A stretch of 64,000 nucleotides of DNA, from the NCBI GenBank assembly GCA_027943335.1, contig BSBK01003562.1, positions 1 to 64,000 on the forward strand. Direction: 5' to 3'. The notes beneath the pieces were generated by a model, which made no database searches, had not been told where the DNA came from, and saw only the letters and a list, made by a program, of their open reading frames with translations. Source of the stretch: Chamaecyparis obtusa (lineage: Eukaryota; Streptophyta; Pinopsida; Cupressales; Cupressaceae). Below, in pieces: positions 44,801 to 52,727 of this stretch. The translations under genes were made by a program, and so were the position numbers. Every line of letters starts with the position of its first letter. Position 1 is the first letter of the stretch.

Positions 44801-47229
44801 TTTATATTTAACACGGAGTGCATGGACACCTAGATAGGTTTATTCAAATGTTGTGGTTGCAACTGCCCTAGTAAACATGTATACAAAATAGGGAAGCAGA
44901 CAAGGTACATGAACTGTTTGACAGAATCCCTCAAAAAGGGATGTCATCTCATGGAATGTGATGGTTGCACGATAGGCACAAAACACATTCGCTGATAAAG
45001 CTTTAGAAACTTTCAAACAAATGCAATCTCCAGGTGTTAAGGCCAATTCCACAACCATTTGCGGTTTCTCATCCAAGACTTGGACAAGCTTGAGTCCTGG
45101 GCCCCTAGGACTTGGCCAGGTTCACCTGGCCAAGAACTTGTCGAGTCCTGGAGAGTTCTAGTGAGTTTGGGAGCTATGATACACGTACAATATATACATA
45201 TATACATATATATATACAATTTATACATACATATATAAATGGTGGAGATTAAATTGCAAGATCAATTGTTTAGAAAAATTAAGAGAGGGTGAGACCTACA
45301 ATGCACATGAATAAATGAGGTGGAGGGATAAGGTAAAGGTGTAAATGCGTGGAGGAAATAGGTGGAAAAATTAAATAAATTATTTGAATTTATTAATTTA
45401 TTTTTCTTTTAAATATAATATAGTCTTAATACAACCATAGAGAGTCCACTACAAAAAATGCATCGTAGGGTATATCAGAACCAAGGGATGTACTAATCAA
45501 CTACCAAAAAACTACAGATATTCAGCAGTTACATAAACAAAATACAGTAGCATGTGACTGATAACACATCATCCTAATACTCCTATGATCATCAATCACG
45601 ATCTGCTGCTCCATCTATCCAAGCAGTCCATCCAGATTTGTCTCTTTTCCTTGTGTGCTGCTGCTCTAATGAACTCTGTGATACTCACCCCTGGAGGGAC
45701 CACATTGATAGGTACAGGGCCTACTGCAGGTACCTGTTCACTGCCTTGTGCTCTTGCTGCATTCTTTCTTCTGTCTCCCATCTCTGTCACAAAGTTGGCA
45801 AGACCAATCTCAAAAGGCGTTCTTTCATCTGTTTTCCTTGTCCAAGTGTACCCATTAGCTATTTCCCAAGTGGAAACACGTCTATTACCATCTTTCAGTA
45901 AGCTTTCAAACTTGTCTTTAGCCAACCTCATTGTGACTGTTACCTGCCAATAGACATCATAGGTGATAAGCCTTCTCAAAGACTAAGTAAGAAACCTTTT
46001 CTACCACTAAAAACGTCATTATTCCGAAATTTCCATAAAAGCCAAAGAATTTCACAAGAAATATCAGACCAAAACGTGTTAGCATTGAAACACAGCCATT
46101 AAGGATTTCCCAGCTACTAACATTGCCATTAACAGAGATGCCAAATATATTCCAAACCTCGTTTGCAAATAGACATTCAAAAAAATATGTATGACTGTAT
46201 CTGGAAGTCTGCAAACAGAGAAAATGCTGGTGTCCCCTCAAGAAGTATGAGTAGGTAGCTTAAGACGCAACAGCTGCCTTTTGGCTCAATAGGTCTACTA
46301 GCCCACAGGCTACTAAAAGTATTATGCCAGGAGGGAGGGTTTCAGTTAAGCTTCCAGGAAGAATTCAAATGGGACAGAATGTCATCATTATCAGCAAGAC
46401 AGGAGTAAATGGTTCTAGCTTTCACATTAGAGAGGAGGGAGCCATCGGGCCAGCAATAAAGGCTAAAGTGGGAAGTGTTAGCTAATTAAATAATTTTTGC
46501 AATTTTTTTTATTAGGGACAACAAAAAGATGAATTAATCTCATACACATACACATACACATACACTAGATCCTTAAAAGAGGATCTATAGTTGATTTTTG
46601 GATTTCTTGCAAATAATTCTTTAGGAAACAAAAAGGCTAGACTTCGGTATTCACAAATTTGATTAGCATGTTGAAATCTGTCTTGGAGTGTTGGTTGCTA
46701 TAATTGACTGGAAATTAGGAAATGATCTCCTTGAAAGGCTAGGGTTGATTGCTATAATTGACTGGCCTATATATTTCACGCCCATTGTTTCATATTCAAA
46801 GTAATGGGCTCCTCTATGTCAAATATTTGCCTTTTCCTATCAATTAAAAGTAAAACTGTAAAGCCCAATAAGTAGAAATGAAAAGTTTTGAGGGTCAACT
46901 TGTATCACATTATTATTGAATAGATATTTAACTTATAGAAATATGGGGTGTTGGATGATTTCTTTGTAACAGAAACGTAATATGGAACAGGTTTTTTCTA
47001 TCTCGATTCCCAGGGTCAGGGTCATGAGGATTTTGATCCTGCTAGCCTTCGAGAGCATGAAGAGTTTACAAAAGTGAAGAATATAGCAAAGATTGAGCTT
47101 GGGAGGTACGAGATTGAGACGTGGTACTTTTCACCCTTCCCTCCTGAATACAATCACTGTGATAAACTATTCTTCTGCGAATTTTGTCTCAACTTTATGA
47201 AGCGGAAAGAGCAACTTCAAAGACATATG
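25983..47229 (+). CDS. HAM1: MYST-family histone acetyltransferase (HAM1/HAM2-like), 5' part with four exons
   Basis: Protein acetyltransferase of the Esa1/Tip60 branch, which in plants acetylates histone H4 (lysine 5) in the nucleus. Coding exons: 25983-26259, 26669-26757, 26934-26996 and 47020-47229 (or from 47014). They join in frame to give 213 (or 215) residues, about half of the roughly 440-residue family length. Visible: an acidic/polar N-terminus, a Tudor-knot/chromo-barrel domain (about residues 55-105), a conserved linker ([12 protein letters not shown]), and the start of the MYST domain including most of its zinc finger. The acetyl-CoA-binding core and catalytic residues are not in the window, so the 3' exons lie beyond 64000. 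Splice sites are canonical GT-AG. The symbol denotes the closest Arabidopsis family; HAM1 and HAM2 cannot be told apart here. Confidence 0.95.
26260..26668 (+). other. HAM-like intron 1 (409 bp)
   Basis: Donor GTGAGT, acceptor GGCCGCAG. AT-rich, no insertion seen. Confidence 0.9.
26669..26757 (+). CDS. HAM1: HAM-like exon 2
   Basis: Encodes [20 protein letters not shown] and a short acidic tail (DADEKIEDK). It completes the chromo-barrel domain, where NRRLDEW is near-invariant. The phase joins exactly: one base from exon 1 plus TT makes Phe. The exon ends at a codon boundary before donor GTATGT. It is too short to be found by open-frame length alone. Confidence 0.95.
26758..26933 (+). other. 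HAM-like intron 2 (176 bp)
   Basis: Donor GTATGT, acceptor TTTTTAACAG. No insertion seen. Confidence 0.9.
26934..26996 (+). CDS. HAM1: HAM-like exon 3 (21 codons)
   Basis: Encodes [20 protein letters not shown] followed by one more Glu. The phrase [12 protein letters not shown] is diagnostic of plant HAM-type acetyltransferases, where it links the chromo-barrel to the MYST domain. It starts and ends at codon boundaries. The donor is GTAGGA, weaker than those of exons 1, 2 and 4, and it opens the 20 kb intron. Confidence 0.94.
27590..28147. repeat. LTR-like fragment with CCTGTTAGGAG motifs, left of the inverted-repeat element
   Basis: Contains CCCTGTGAGGAG, CCTTGTTAGAGG, CCTTGTTAGAAG and CCCTGTTAGGAG between 27878 and 27968. 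Relatives occur in the blocks at 19863-21066 and 37829-38869 (there as CTAACAGGG). The phrase GTCGGMTCAACACTGTTTCYG at about 27807 recurs at about 30698, on the far side of the 28156-30416 element. Probably LTR debris; the ends are not defined. Confidence 0.5.
29100..29830. other. GC-richer segment of unknown origin inside the inverted-repeat element
   Basis: Clearly richer in G+C and CpG (GCGTG, CACGCA, GCCGCGTG) than its surroundings, without a long open frame. I cannot identify it. It could be captured host sequence or the remains of another element. Confidence 0.45.
30003..30135 (+). repeat. short tandem repeats of AAAGTGACTTTATAA
   Basis: About six imperfect units of AAGTGACTTTATAACTT or parts of it, which is partly palindromic (AAGT...ACTT). 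Confidence 0.8.
30425..31329. other. intronic AT-rich stretch, no gene seen
   Basis: Contains the second copy of the GTCGGCTCAACACTGTTTCTG phrase at about 30698. Otherwise nothing recognisable. Confidence 0.5.
31330..31428 (+). repeat. 52 bp tandem duplication
   Basis: GGAAYTGGTCATAGTTGGAC starts at 31330 and 31382. Confidence 0.8.
31905..33165. repeat. region bounded by GAGACT/ACTCG-rich repeats
   Basis: ACTCRGC/GAGTCT/GACTCG words are dense at 31917-32000 and 33016-33165. Related clusters lie at 33392-33465 and 45060-45180. This may be one non-autonomous DNA transposon with subterminal repeats, but I could not define its ends. The middle (32050-33010) has no recognisable gene. Confidence 0.45.
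33170..33370. repeat. TA/CA microsatellite
   Basis: Runs of TATA and CACATA. The longest pure (TA)n is about 33277-33308. Small open frames here on both strands are low-complexity artefacts. Confidence 0.9.
33655..34234 (+). repeat. 5' LTR of copia A
   Basis: Starts TGTTGATGATATATACC and ends ATATTTAACA, directly before the primer site. It aligns with 44225-44813 over its length. Confidence 0.94.
34235..34249 (+). promoter_or_regulatory. primer binding site of copia A
   Basis: TGGTATCAGAGTGAG, initiator-tRNA-Met type. Confidence 0.85.
34349..35150 (+). pseudogene. gag: copia A gag, broken
   Basis: Capsid/nucleocapsid protein. It starts [20 protein letters not shown], a form shared with the gag of element B. 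The UBN2-type core continues through a TAG at 34664 and a TGA near 34829 in the same frame. The basic tail ends in a zinc knuckle, [11 protein letters not shown], where the final Cys follows a TGA. The reading frame shifts just after the knuckle. Confidence 0.9.
35151..35640 (+). pseudogene. copia A aspartic protease, broken
   Basis: Catalytic loop [13 protein letters not shown] near 35250-35290, with a stop directly after it. Downstream protease text (a [20 protein letters not shown] phrase near 35420-35470) is spread over different frames. Confidence 0.8.
35641..36174 (+). pseudogene. copia A integrase, N-terminal and core part
   Basis: A pre-integrase zinc region ([17 protein letters not shown] ... 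CKGCALGK) is followed by the core. The catalytic residues visible are Asp in [10 protein letters not shown], Asp in LISDNGEEY, and the Glu in the KNRSIVEA helix. A stop (TAG) precedes the QNG motif. Solo LTR E interrupts the domain immediately after IVEA. Confidence 0.88.
36175..36853 (+). mobile_element. solo LTR E inside the copia A integrase
   Basis: A 679 bp insertion that splits the integrase between IVEA and AKAMIHDQ. The ends are inverted repeats (TGATGCAGGAG, and CTCCTTGCGTCA at the right), with the TG...CA termini of LTRs. The target duplication is GGCAA (36170-36174) against GGCAG (36854-36858). It holds repeated CTCGGT/CTCAGTG words and no internal coding region. This fits recombination between the two LTRs of an element, which left one. 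Confidence 0.86.
36854..37200 (+). pseudogene. copia A integrase, C-terminal part
   Basis: Continues the split integrase: [11 protein letters not shown], a [14 protein letters not shown] segment, then [20 protein letters not shown] and [17 protein letters not shown]. These mark the integrase C-terminus and the start of the linker to RT. Frameshifts lie near 36970. It ends at the GAAAA target duplication of element B. Confidence 0.88.
37780..37828. repeat. (TA)n microsatellite
   Basis: About 23 TA units. It is the landing place of solo LTR D. Confidence 0.9.
37829..38869 (+). mobile_element. solo LTR D inside the 5' LTR of element B
   Basis: Starts TGTTGGCAAGTGATG and ends CAATCCTAACA. It is flanked by ATATA on both sides and absent from the matching point of the 3' LTR of B, which proves an insertion. 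The tail CTGATTCACTCCCCCTCTCAG is a family signature also seen at 19870 (reverse) and 55386. CTAACAGGG-type motifs cluster at 38545-38655. About 1041 bp with no coding region. Confidence 0.88.
39124..39138 (+). promoter_or_regulatory. primer binding site of element B
   Basis: TGGTATTAGAGCCAA, an initiator-Met-type site with one change. Confidence 0.8.
39224..40108 (+). pseudogene. gag: element B gag, broken
   Basis: Starts [20 protein letters not shown] at 39224. It has a TGA/frame change near 39290, then a long open stretch 39294-39740 with the UBN2-type core (MKG-type helices, [29 protein letters not shown]). After further breaks, two zinc knuckles follow: [16 protein letters not shown] near 39985-40030 and a more decayed one near 39905-39945. 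It ends near 40108. No protease follows. Confidence 0.9.
40313..40950 (+). repeat. 94 bp tandem array, about 6.8 copies
   Basis: Units start at 40313, 40407, 40501, 40595, 40689, 40783 and 40877, with exact 94-base spacing throughout. Each begins GACCTTCTATTGTGATAGAC and includes the inverted pair ATTGTGATAG...ATCACAATAG, so each unit could fold into a hairpin. The last unit is partial. Confidence 0.96.
41109..41117 (+). promoter_or_regulatory. polypurine tract of element B
   Basis: AAGAGGGAG, within CCTAGCTAAGAGGGAG, directly before the 3' LTR. The same block precedes the 3' LTRs of A and C. Confidence 0.88.
41118..41938 (+). repeat. 3' LTR of element B
   Basis: Begins TGTTGATGTTTGTAGC and ends ATTTAATA, where the terminal CA is mutated to TA. 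It contains a near-perfect hairpin at 41618-41643, ACATGTCTCCAC and its complement. Confidence 0.93.
41944..42715 (+). pseudogene. copia A reverse transcriptase, N-terminal half
   Basis: Resumes after element B with the acidic linker. The RVT_2 domain follows: [64 protein letters not shown] and [11 protein letters not shown]. Stops lie at 42347 (TGA) and 42714 (TAA), with at least one frame change between. The first catalytic Asp (in QMDV) is present. Confidence 0.92.
42716..42960 (+). pseudogene. copia A RT, C-terminal half with the active-site motif missing
   Basis: Reads [19 protein letters not shown] and [14 protein letters not shown], followed by a short out-of-frame gap and text equivalent to [15 protein letters not shown]. 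The YVDD expected between these is absent, which points to a small deletion near 42828-42842. The [11 protein letters not shown] segment follows. Confidence 0.8.
42961..43760 (+). pseudogene. copia A RNase H, broken
   Basis: Typical copia text in order: [49 protein letters not shown] (first Asp), IAEAEYI (Glu), [12 protein letters not shown] (Asp), [11 protein letters not shown] and [13 protein letters not shown]. Stops lie at 43159, 43357, 43387 and 43646, among others. The open frame on the opposite strand here is a shadow. Confidence 0.9.
43790..43920 (+). repeat. about 60 bp tandem repeats, three copies, copia A 3' region
   Basis: GAGAAATATGAGGYGAAAGCCC or a variant recurs near 43797, 43845 and 43893, each with ATRTATTTCTCT-like text between. 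Confidence 0.82.
43940..44190 (+). repeat. second tandem array of copia A, before the polypurine tract
   Basis: Three units of roughly 100 bp with CATGRGAGTAGCCATGGTG followed by repeats of ATGTTGAGAGACTCCATGA. The sequence is unrelated to the 94 bp array of element B. Confidence 0.85.
44216..44224 (+). promoter_or_regulatory. polypurine tract of copia A
   Basis: AAGAGGGAG within CCCTAGCTAAGAGGGAG, directly before the 3' LTR. Confidence 0.88.
44225..44813 (+). repeat. 3' LTR of copia A
   Basis: Starts TATTGATGATATATACC, so the terminal TG has decayed to TA. It ends TTTAACA. A CGGAG target duplication follows. Confidence 0.94.
44819..45595. other. intronic spacer with a GAGTCCTGG/GACTTGG-rich cluster
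   Basis: At 45060-45180 words such as GAGTCCTGG, GACTTGG and CACCTGGCCAAG recall the GACTCG-type repeats at 31905-33165. A TA/CA microsatellite follows (45185-45240). No gene seen. Confidence 0.5.
45596..45979 (-). other. unexplained 127-codon open reading frame
   Basis: Opens [11 protein letters not shown]; a second Met begins [18 protein letters not shown]. It ends LDRWSSRS before a stop at 45596. The protein is soluble and mixed-charge, with a Pro/Val-rich stretch ([16 protein letters not shown]). I do not recognise a family. It lies beside a LINE fragment on the same strand, so it may be retroelement coding sequence, a captured exon or chance. There is no sign of splicing into the HAM-like gene, which runs the other way. 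Confidence 0.35.
45957..46430 (-). pseudogene. LINE zf-RVT fragment
   Basis: Minus-strand reading gives a [23 protein letters not shown] lead near 46440-46380, then [20 protein letters not shown] and ANEVWNIFG, the end of an RT zinc-binding domain of a plant LINE. Short and frame-broken. Confidence 0.6.
47020..47229 (+). CDS. HAM1: HAM-like exon 4 (start of the MYST catalytic domain)
   Basis: Encodes [50 protein letters not shown] and [20 protein letters not shown]. The pair CEFC and the His in LQRHM are three of the four MYST zinc-finger ligands; the last Cys would be in exon 5. The donor GTAAGT at 47230 is strong. Two in-frame acceptors lie 6 bases apart: CCCAG (exon from 47014, adding Gly-Gln) and GTCAG (from 47020). 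The downstream one gives the family spacing. Exon 5 was not found before 64000. Confidence 0.95.
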
Positions 47230-50200
47230 GTAAGTAGTTACTTTTTGCTTCTGAGGATATTCTTTAGCTGGTTTGGCATTTCTTATTAACATTTGGAATT
47301 TGATATTTTGTTGATATTTCTTCAAAACAGTATTTCCGAATCTTTCTTCGCCGAGTTTGGTTTTGGAATCTGAAAGTCATATTTATGCAATACGTGTCTT
47401 TAACTATTCATACATTTTGAATAAGTTTTTCTGTTGTTTTTGTGTTATCATGTATTGTGAATGTAGTCACTCCAATTTATATTCCTTGTATGAAACAACA
47501 TCTGAATCTTTTCCTAAAATAAATCACCGATTGACTTATTTAATAAAATAGCTTTTATATACTTCTGCACTGAACCACACTAAATTTTTTATTGTATTTC
47601 ATCTTGTTGTGTTTGCTTTGATGTTATACACATGCTTAATAACTTGTGCTTGCTTTTAAGAATTAAGTTCTGCTTTGAGGAAAACTTATGGATGTATGCA
47701 TAAACTTGACCAATTTAGCTAGTATAAATTAGAGGCTTTGGAATGATATCTGGAGAAAAACATTTCTATAGTGGAACATGGCAACCATAAATTTTCTTTT
47801 CAAGAAATACCTAAATAGATTTATATCTCATGTTCAAATGCATTGACCCTCTTTTATGAATTATTTTCATGTATTTCAGAAATGTAACCTAGTGAAGTTT
47901 TGTATGATGATAGGACTGGAAAAGGGGGTTGGTTACTGGAATTAGTAAGATAAGGATATGTATTTGTAGGTAAGAAAAGATGATTGCTTACTTCTAAGTT
48001 TACAAACAATACAATAAAAGCACTATTCTGACCTTTCTAGTAATGCATAGAAAAATTAGATGTCTTATCTTAACTACATGTATATACACCTTAGAAAATG
48101 CTATGTTCATTCCCTCGGCAACTTACTAAAGAGCTGGGTTTTTGATATAGACTACTTTTGTTTATAAAAGGAACTTAAACAAAAAATGGTGTTCTTGATT
48201 TCAAATGTTAAAGAAACTGCAAAAGTTTGGATGCAGACTCTGGCACAGAAAGTTGTAGGTGTCTATAGTTTGGTTCTAGCACTGAAAATGTAGAGTTGTA
48301 GTATTGTCCATGTTCAGAAAAGAGAGTGTGTTCAGAATGCAGAGAAACATAGAATGACACAATTTTGGAACAATTGCGGTGGCGTGTGGATTGTGGTAGT
48401 GGTATTAACAGTGCCATTGTGTCCGTTGATTGTATGACCATCAGAGTTCAGGGGGTGTTGCATAGGGCTCTGTAAATGCCCATGGTGATTGCAGATCTAA
48501 AATTTGATGCTTTTCTGATGAGAATATCAACTTAAACTTGTAGATGGGACAGACAAATTTGTTGGGATAGCGTGGGAATTTGCCCCAATTAGGCCTCTTC
48601 ATAGTTTATTTTAACTTTACTCCAGTCAATAGAAGCTAGGATGTGTCTGAACATAGCCTCGGAGCTTAAAAAATGTAAAGCCTACAAGGATCTCTAAACT
48701 GTGTTCTATGTTGTGTGAAGAATTTGAGGAAGAGAGAATTCATCAGGTTGCCAAAGGGGTATAGGAAGCAATAGAGGTTTCAAGACTCTTAAAAAGGGAG
48801 AACTTGCATAGAGAAATTGGAAGAAGCTGTCTTGGAAGATATCTATGTGAGGAATTTAGAATAAGAACATTAGAATGTGTGACAATTGTCTTTTATTGTT
48901 AACAACTATAGGTGGTAGGTTTTTTAAAGAAGATTTGAATTAGTCATTAGGAAATCACAAAAAATACATGGAGGTTGAATTTTTCCCATTGGATGGTACA
49001 AAATTGGGTTTTGGCCGTTTTACAGTACATATTTGAATGTTGGAGACACTAGTGCAACCATACTGGAATCTAATTCTTTCTTAGTTGCATTATTTTGCAA
49101 TTAGGAGGGACTGAATATTAGATAGGGTATATGTTTAAGGCATATAAAACATGCAATTTGGTCATTTGGTAAGGGTAATAAGTCTAAGCATCAGCTAAAT
49201 GAGTCATAGAACACACTATGGAGGTGGATGCCAAATTGAGTGCACAACATAGAAGAGAAATTGCAAAGTAGGCAGTTTTTTTCTATATATAATGAAATGT
49301 AAGGAAAGCGATAGTTTTCACCTTTCCCTAGTATTCAAGCCACTTTTATTTTAAGAAATTAAAATACCTAAATCAAGACATGCATCTCATTTCCTAAACT
49401 CTCACTATTTCATGAATAATTTTCATGTATGTTGCACAAATGTAACCTCGTGGAATTGTGCATGATAGTAGTTGCGGAGGATTTGGTTAATAGATGGAAT
49501 TACTAAGATAAGGATATGTATGAAAGTATGAAAAGCAATGATTTTCATCTTTGTCTAGTGTACAAACCCTTTTCATAGTGTTGGCTATGGCTCTTAGTTA
49601 AATTTGTTACATGTTAAATCTAATTTTATTCATTGAATTCTAAATATGTGAGAAAATGAATGTTTTCCCCTCTTCCAACTGGTTTGTTGAAATCATTAAG
49701 TGAATAGTAGGCTGTAGGACTATGACCATCATTTAATTATTTCAAATGTATGAGTGAGCTGTTATATCCTCAAATGTGTAAGGACTTCTTTTTGATCCTT
49801 CGAAGAATGTGCTTTCTACACAGACAAGTAACCCCTGGATATGTAAGCAATCCTCAAGAACATAATAATATAAATGCACGTGACCAATTTACACATTTTG
49901 ATCCCAAATCAATATCAGAACTAATCAAATTGTCTATATGCTTGAAAACACAGTGTAAGAGCATATTAAACCCTAGTCAATCATGCAAAGAAGGGAAGTC
50001 TCAACATACTTTTTCAAGTAGGAAGTGCATCAAAAAGTTGTGGAAAGAATAGATCATGACTTTGACAACACAAATAATTACATAGAACCAAATACAAAAG
50101 ATAAAATTCCCTCTATTAAATCCTAAAAGGGCTACAAAAAATTCTCATATAGAGATATGACTATGATAGACAGATCTGACTGTAAAAGTGAAATAACTCA

Positions 50201-50797
50201 GAATAAATGGAATTCGCAAATAAGTTCTATGACATGTCTCTTCCCATATTGAAAAATGGTCACCATGAATACTTTATGTTACTAAAGCAACTCATGAATA
50301 GTGAAAAGACATACAAACACATATCCAACAACCATGGATGCAAAATAAGTAAGGGAACTTCAAAAACCCACAATTAAGCATTTATTTTGATTGAGAATAC
50401 ATGCGGATCTGCACTATTGCCCATTGATTCACAAATTTACTCAAGAAAAGGAATTAGTCTACTTATAGCTTCTTTCACTCTATTAAAATGAATAAGCTCA
50501 CCTCTAGAGAATGGTGAAGCTTGCCTATACATAACCCCTTGTGTCTCATTGACTGCAACAGGCTTACCTACAAGGAGGTTCCATTAATTTGATAAGATAT
50601 AGAGCTAGGAGCCAACATAGGTTGATTCTGATGTGGCTCAAATATTTCAAAATCCCAAAATATACAATTTCAATTTCAAGTTTATGCTCTCTTCACGATA
50701 CAAGTCATAAAAGTTCTTATAAATAATTTCATGAATTGAAAGTGAATACACTAAGATCTCCATATACATTCCCACCCATGGGATTTAATAAACCATC
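47230..50797 (+). other. HAM-like intron 4, proximal part; no gene seen
   Basis: AT-rich. A block of about 160 bp near 47850-48010 recurs, diverged, near 49400-49570 (shared words ATTTTCATGTAT, AAATGTAACCT and TAAGATAAGGATATGTAT). No coding exon recognised. Confidence 0.6.
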
Positions 50798-50802
50798 ATA
50801 TG

Positions 50803-50853
50803 TGTTGATGTTTTGTAGCTTCAGTCGAATAAACACTGAGTCAATACTAGTAA

Positions 50854-50907
<54 letters not shown>

Positions 50908-51155
50908 ATGTAAATATTAGAGAAATTAATATAATACTCAAGAGATATTATATATATATAATCATAATTGTCATTATATTAATTACATTCTTGGTACGAG
51001 GACCATATCTCACAATTGCACCGTTGGATTTTGCTAAATTTTGGATATGTTTGTGAAAACCAAATTTAGAAAAATCTCACCGAAGCGATTGGAAAGAAAG
51101 TGTCTGGTTCAAAAGTTATGACCGAATGTGTACGGGTCTATGCAAAAATCTATAA
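50803..51155 (+). repeat. 5' LTR of element C (right edge approximate)
   Basis: Matches the 3' LTR up to about 50986, then diverges. A long (TA)n lies at 50857-50902. The sequence from 50987 to 51155 has no counterpart in the 3' LTR. Confidence 0.65.
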
Positions 51156-51947
51156 AAGAGTGAGGTTCCTTCTTTAAAAGCCTAACAGCTTGAAGGGAGA
51201 TCTAATAAGATTGAAGGTTGTGATAGTGTATAGAAAATTTGGATATTCAAGATAGGTCATGTGAAGAATTATGGTAATGTTGGAGAATGACGACGTCTTT
51301 CTGTGAATTAGCATGATATTTTCTATATGGGCTCACCTTACAGAATGAAATACTTGAAATTTATAAAAGATAAGTATTTCATGTTTTATTAATGCACGTA
51401 ATTTTTGAGTTTGTAATTCATGCTATACTATTGGTTAGTAAAATCTTGTATGCTTCTATCATTGGTATTTATGATCGAGATAGTTTAGTGAGCTATTTGT
51501 AATCTCTCTCTGACATACCTTCAGGACATAAGCACAAGCTAATTGCATTCAAGGGAGAAAGAACTTGATGCTTGCAAACGAATTGATGATTGAGACTAGA
51601 TGCAAATGGATTCTGACATTTCAAAAGAGGTCAAGAAGTTGATAAACTTGAGCTTCAGAGGGAGCAGATGGTTCAGTCAACTTGTGACAATCTTGATCAT
51701 GTTGATTGAGAGAGAGTTCACTATTTAAGGTGAAACATTTCTGAGGTAAACTTGATATAATTGATTATTATACTAATGAATCATGAATGTTTTAATGGGC
51801 CTGCCCCCTGTGTAAATCATGAGGAAGTGATGACTTCCATATGATTATCACTTGTATTTGCAGAAGTTATTGGAAGGTGACGATCTTACAATAACTTAAA
51901 TAATGATATACATTATTTATAATGTTGAAACATATCATGATGAATTA

Positions 51948-52210
51948 ATGCAACAACTAAGTGTTAGATGTCATTAAGTTGACAGTCTATGAGTTGTTTG
52001 CATAAATATATCTTGTAAAGCAACAACTATGTGTTAGATGTCATTAAATTGACGGTCTATAAGTTGCTTGTATAGATACATCTTGTAAAGCAACAACTAA
52101 GTGTTAGATGTCATTAAATTGATGGTCTATAAGTTGTTTGCATAGATATATCTTGTAAATCAACAACTAAGTGTTAGATGTCATTGACGGTCTATGAGTT
52201 GTTTGTATAG
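51948..52210 (+). repeat. about 70 bp tandem array of element C
   Basis: Four units beginning CAACAACTAWGTGTTAGATG, near 51950, 52021, 52090 and 52160. Each carries GGTCTATRAGTTG and TATATCTTGTAA. Confidence 0.88.
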
Positions 52211-52217
52211 ATATATG

Positions 52218-52450
52218 ATAGGTATTTGGTGAATATCATGTGTTGATATTCTGCAGGCTAGTACCTTATTGAGTACTTGGTGAATATCATATGTTGATGT
52301 TCTGATAGGCCAGTACTCAGAGTATTTGGTGAATGTCATGTTTTGACATTCTGATAGGCCAATACTCAAGAGCTTGTGGATAGAATCGCCGATGGAGGCA
52401 ATCCACCTGAGAACTTGTGGATAGAATCGCGATGGAGGCAATCCACATAT
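52218..52450 (+). repeat. two further short tandem arrays of element C
   Basis: Three units with TTTGGTGAATATCATG and a CTGATAGGCCAGTACTC-like phrase (52218-52370). Two units with CTTGTGGATAGAATCG and ATGGAGGCAATCCAC follow (52374-52447). Confidence 0.85.
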
Positions 52451-52568
52451 TGAGACTATGTTTCTATTGACTACATCTTGAAGATGATGCCTCTATTTCT
52501 TACATCATTGAATTGATGTTGTCAAGTGTCTTAAGTGTTGACATTGGATTGATTTATCCTCCCTAGCT

Positions 52569-52577
52569 AAGAGGGAG
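52569..52577 (+). promoter_or_regulatory. polypurine tract of element C
   Basis: AAGAGGGAG directly before the 3' LTR. Confidence 0.85.
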
Positions 52578-52685
52578 TGTTGATGTTTTGTAGCTTTAGT
52601 CGAATAAACACTGAGTCAATACTAGTAAAGATATATATATATTATTATGTAAATATTAGAGAAATTAACATAATACTCAAGAGAT

Positions 52686-52727
<42 letters not shown>

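Larger units (their letters stand above)
33655..44813 (+). mobile_element. Ty1/copia retrotransposon A (host of two nested insertions)
   Basis: LTRs of 580 and 589 bp with about 9 percent difference over the first 240 bases. Then follow an initiator-Met-type primer site, gag, protease, integrase, RT and RNase H in copia order, tandem repeats and a polypurine tract. The target duplication is TGGAG (33650-33654) against CGGAG (44814-44818). Solo LTR E (36175-36853) interrupts integrase, and element B (37206-41938) interrupts the integrase-RT region. Without these, the element is about 5.7 kb. It is broken by stops, frameshifts and an apparent loss of the RT active-site codons. It lies in the same direction as the HAM-like gene. 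Confidence 0.94.
26997..47019 (+). other. HAM-like intron 3, about 20 kb, transposon-filled
   Basis: Runs from the weak donor at 26997 to the acceptor at 47012-47019. It contains the inverted-repeat element at 28156-30416, the copia nest at 33655-44813, GACTCG-type repeats, microsatellites and a LINE fragment. The stretches near both splice sites (26997-27590 and 46430-47013) look like ordinary AT-rich intron. Confidence 0.9.

Noticed and set aside
33865..44833. Pair of similar open frames (33865-34152 and 44408-44833)
   Set aside because: They are the same stretch of the two LTRs of copia A, not genes.
47876..47900. Possible HAM exon 5 (CAG followed by AAATGTAACC, resembling the RKC-D start)
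   Set aside because: The frame soon diverges from any MYST sequence, and the same text recurs near 49430 as part of a repeat block.
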